DNA from: Acidimicrobiaceae bacterium
GTDB taxonomy: Bacteria; Actinomycetota; Acidimicrobiia; Acidimicrobiales; RAAP-2
DNA length: 42,699 nucleotides
Assembly: GCA_003160635.1 (NCBI GenBank)
Contig: PMLV01000297.1
Coordinates: 1-42,699 of the forward strand
Direction: 5' to 3'
Shown: in pieces, positions 41,863 through 42,699 of the stretch
Position numbering within the stretch: position 1 is the first letter of the stretch
Layout of the letters: each line of letters begins with the position of its first letter
Position numbers and translations under genes: made by a program
Notes under the pieces: model-generated
What the model was told of the DNA's origin: nothing
What the model saw: only the letters and a program-made list of their open reading frames with translations
The model's database searches: none

Positions 41863-42159
41863 TTCCCGTTCGATCGGAGTGCGGCGGATTGATGCCAAAC
41901 AGGTGGAGCCGACGAGGAAGACTGGCATTGGCGAAATCGAGGGTTTGCTGGCTGAGCGAAGTAACCGAATACCTTCCCCACCAGGTAAGGGAGGGTGAGC
42001 GCAGCGCGATCCCGAGGAGTCCCCTGCGCTCTGGCCGCCGTTCGGCGGCAGTCGGTTCGCCGAAAATTCTTCGCATTGAAGGAGCCAGGGAACGGTGCAG
42101 CGCTCGTGCCGCTGTCGGTTCAATCTGCGCGGGGCCAGCGATGACGGCGGCTGTGCAGC

Positions 42160-42300
42160 AATCATGAACCCCCCTCCTGGGAACCATGAACCCTCTGTGC
42201 TGGAACTTTGCCGGTTCCGCCGATCCGTCGCTCGTTGGACCCGGTGAATTTGATGCTTCATCGTGAACCCGACCACCCGAATCATGAACCCTTTCACCTG
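42160..42300. repeat. TCATGAACCC repeats beyond copy 2
   Basis: At least four copies of the (A/T)CATGAACCC word, or its CGTGAACCC variant, occur between 42163 and 42290, the same family as at 3951-4675. They occupy the equivalent position relative to the second oriT, so the repeats belong to the mobilization module. No gene is supported between 41659 and 42596. Confidence 0.6.
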
Positions 42301-42555
42301 GTGTTTCGTATCGGTACGAATTTACGATCCTCGCCGAATCTTTCGGGTTCTGCATGAGGCTCTCCTTCGCCCTGGCCGCCGCGAGCGGTCTCGGGTCAAT
42401 GCCTCCGAAACGAATGCGGCCGTAGTGACTGATTGTGGGTAGAGCCGCGTACGTTCGCCCGCCTTGATGTGAACCGACCACATCGTCGGGGCGCGCTCCG
42501 CAGAGCTCGTGCCGTGCGTGTCGCCACTGACGGCCGTTGTCCATAACGCGCAAAG

Positions 42556-42585
42556 AAGGGGGACCCCGGAGGGTCCCCCTCTTCT
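42556..42585. terminator. strong bidirectional-looking terminator hairpin
   Basis: GGGGGACCC-CGGA-GGGTCCCCC has a 9-bp GC stem with pyrimidine-rich sequence (TCTTCTCT) after it on the plus strand and TTCTTTG after it on the minus strand. It lies just past the stop of the minus-strand gene entering at the right edge and would terminate it. Confidence 0.6.
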
Positions 42586-42596
42586 CTGCTCTTGGC

Positions 42597-42699
42597 TCAG
42601 CCATCTTCGGCTGGGGCCTCGGGCTCGTCGGTGCCGCTGGACTTGTCCAAGAACCGGAACTGGTAGGGGCCGGTGACCAAGTAGTGCTTGGAGTGCTGG
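42597..42699 (-). CDS. C-terminus of a gene entering from the right
   Basis: Partial gene: the last 33 codons read QHSKHYLVTGPYQFRFLDKS then an acidic, Pro/Ala-rich end (EPEAPAEDG) and a TGA at 42597-42599. The coding strand is clear from the stop and the terminator hairpin behind it. The visible part is too short to assign a family. Confidence 0.5.
   Translation of the reverse strand, partial: QHSKHYLVTGPYQFRFLDKSSGTDEPEAPAEDG

Noticed and set aside
41615..42604. 329-codon minus-strand open frame over module 2's outer region
   Set aside because: It crosses the oriT hairpins and the repeat field, has no recognisable domain, and the equivalent region of module 1 does not keep a matching frame. 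It looks like a chance GC-rich frame.

Overview
The window looks like accessory DNA from an actinomycete-type bacterium: much of it is GC-rich, GTG starts are common, and it carries a StrR-type regulator, a YtrA-type GntR regulator and actinobacterial-style integrative-element genes. The species cannot be named. Base composition is uneven. The stretch from about 20.8 to 32.7 kb is visibly richer in A+T than the mobile and defence genes on both sides, so the window is a mosaic.

Layout. (1) 0-1.4 kb is debris: a possible IS21-like end cutting a LuxR-like regulator, and a decayed dihydrofolate-reductase-like gene. (2) 1.4-3.7 kb is mobilization module copy 1 (relaxase, MobC, oriT-like hairpins with a MOBP-like nic sequence). 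(3) 3.9-4.7 kb is a gene-free region full of TCATGAACC-type repeats, leading into a sigma-like gene, a small gene and a large serine recombinase whose stop codon lies inside a tRNA-Val remnant, probably an attachment site. (4) 7.4-9.6 kb holds a PIN-domain toxin-antitoxin pair and an SSB operon. (5) 10.4-17 kb is a defence island. It has a complete type II CBASS locus in the order TIR-SAVED effector, CD-NTase, E2-E1 (Cap2), JAMM protease (Cap3), preceded by a membrane coiled-coil gene and followed by the N-terminus of a DUF4011 helicase. (6) 17-20.7 kb is a Tn554-like pair of tyrosine recombinases, truncated at the helicase side and sitting in a broken, frameshifted actinobacterial gene on the other side.

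(7) 20.8-36 kb is the most unusual part and looks like an undescribed secretion or biosynthetic locus. A minus-strand operon starts with a small tyrosine-rich secreted protein, then a strong intercistronic hairpin, a second exported protein, a sulfotransferase, and a MacA/MacB-like exporter (adaptor with a peptidoglycan-binding-like domain, ATPase, FtsX-type permease). A trypsin-like exoprotease lies downstream. A divergent gene fuses a GNAT acetyltransferase to an acyl-carrier-like domain. Nearby are a divergent FtsW/RodA paralogue and, beyond an insertion sequence, a StrR-like ParB-domain regulator typical of natural-product clusters. (8) 36.4-39.4 kb has truncated Ig-like/membrane and ABC-ATPase remnants, an anchored beta-propeller protein and its divergent GntR regulator. 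(9) 39.6-42.3 kb is mobilization module copy 2, in direct orientation and about 38.18 kb from copy 1, with the same repeat family beyond it. A further gene enters at the right edge.

The two mobilization modules bracket the cargo, so the 38-kb interval could move as a composite mobilizable unit or be lost by recombination between them. The CBASS genes form a coherent immune pathway: sensor/cyclase, its ubiquitin-like conjugation and deconjugation enzymes, and an NAD-degrading effector. The 20.8-30.5 kb genes would make, modify and export a peptide or small-molecule product, which is an inference from gene content.
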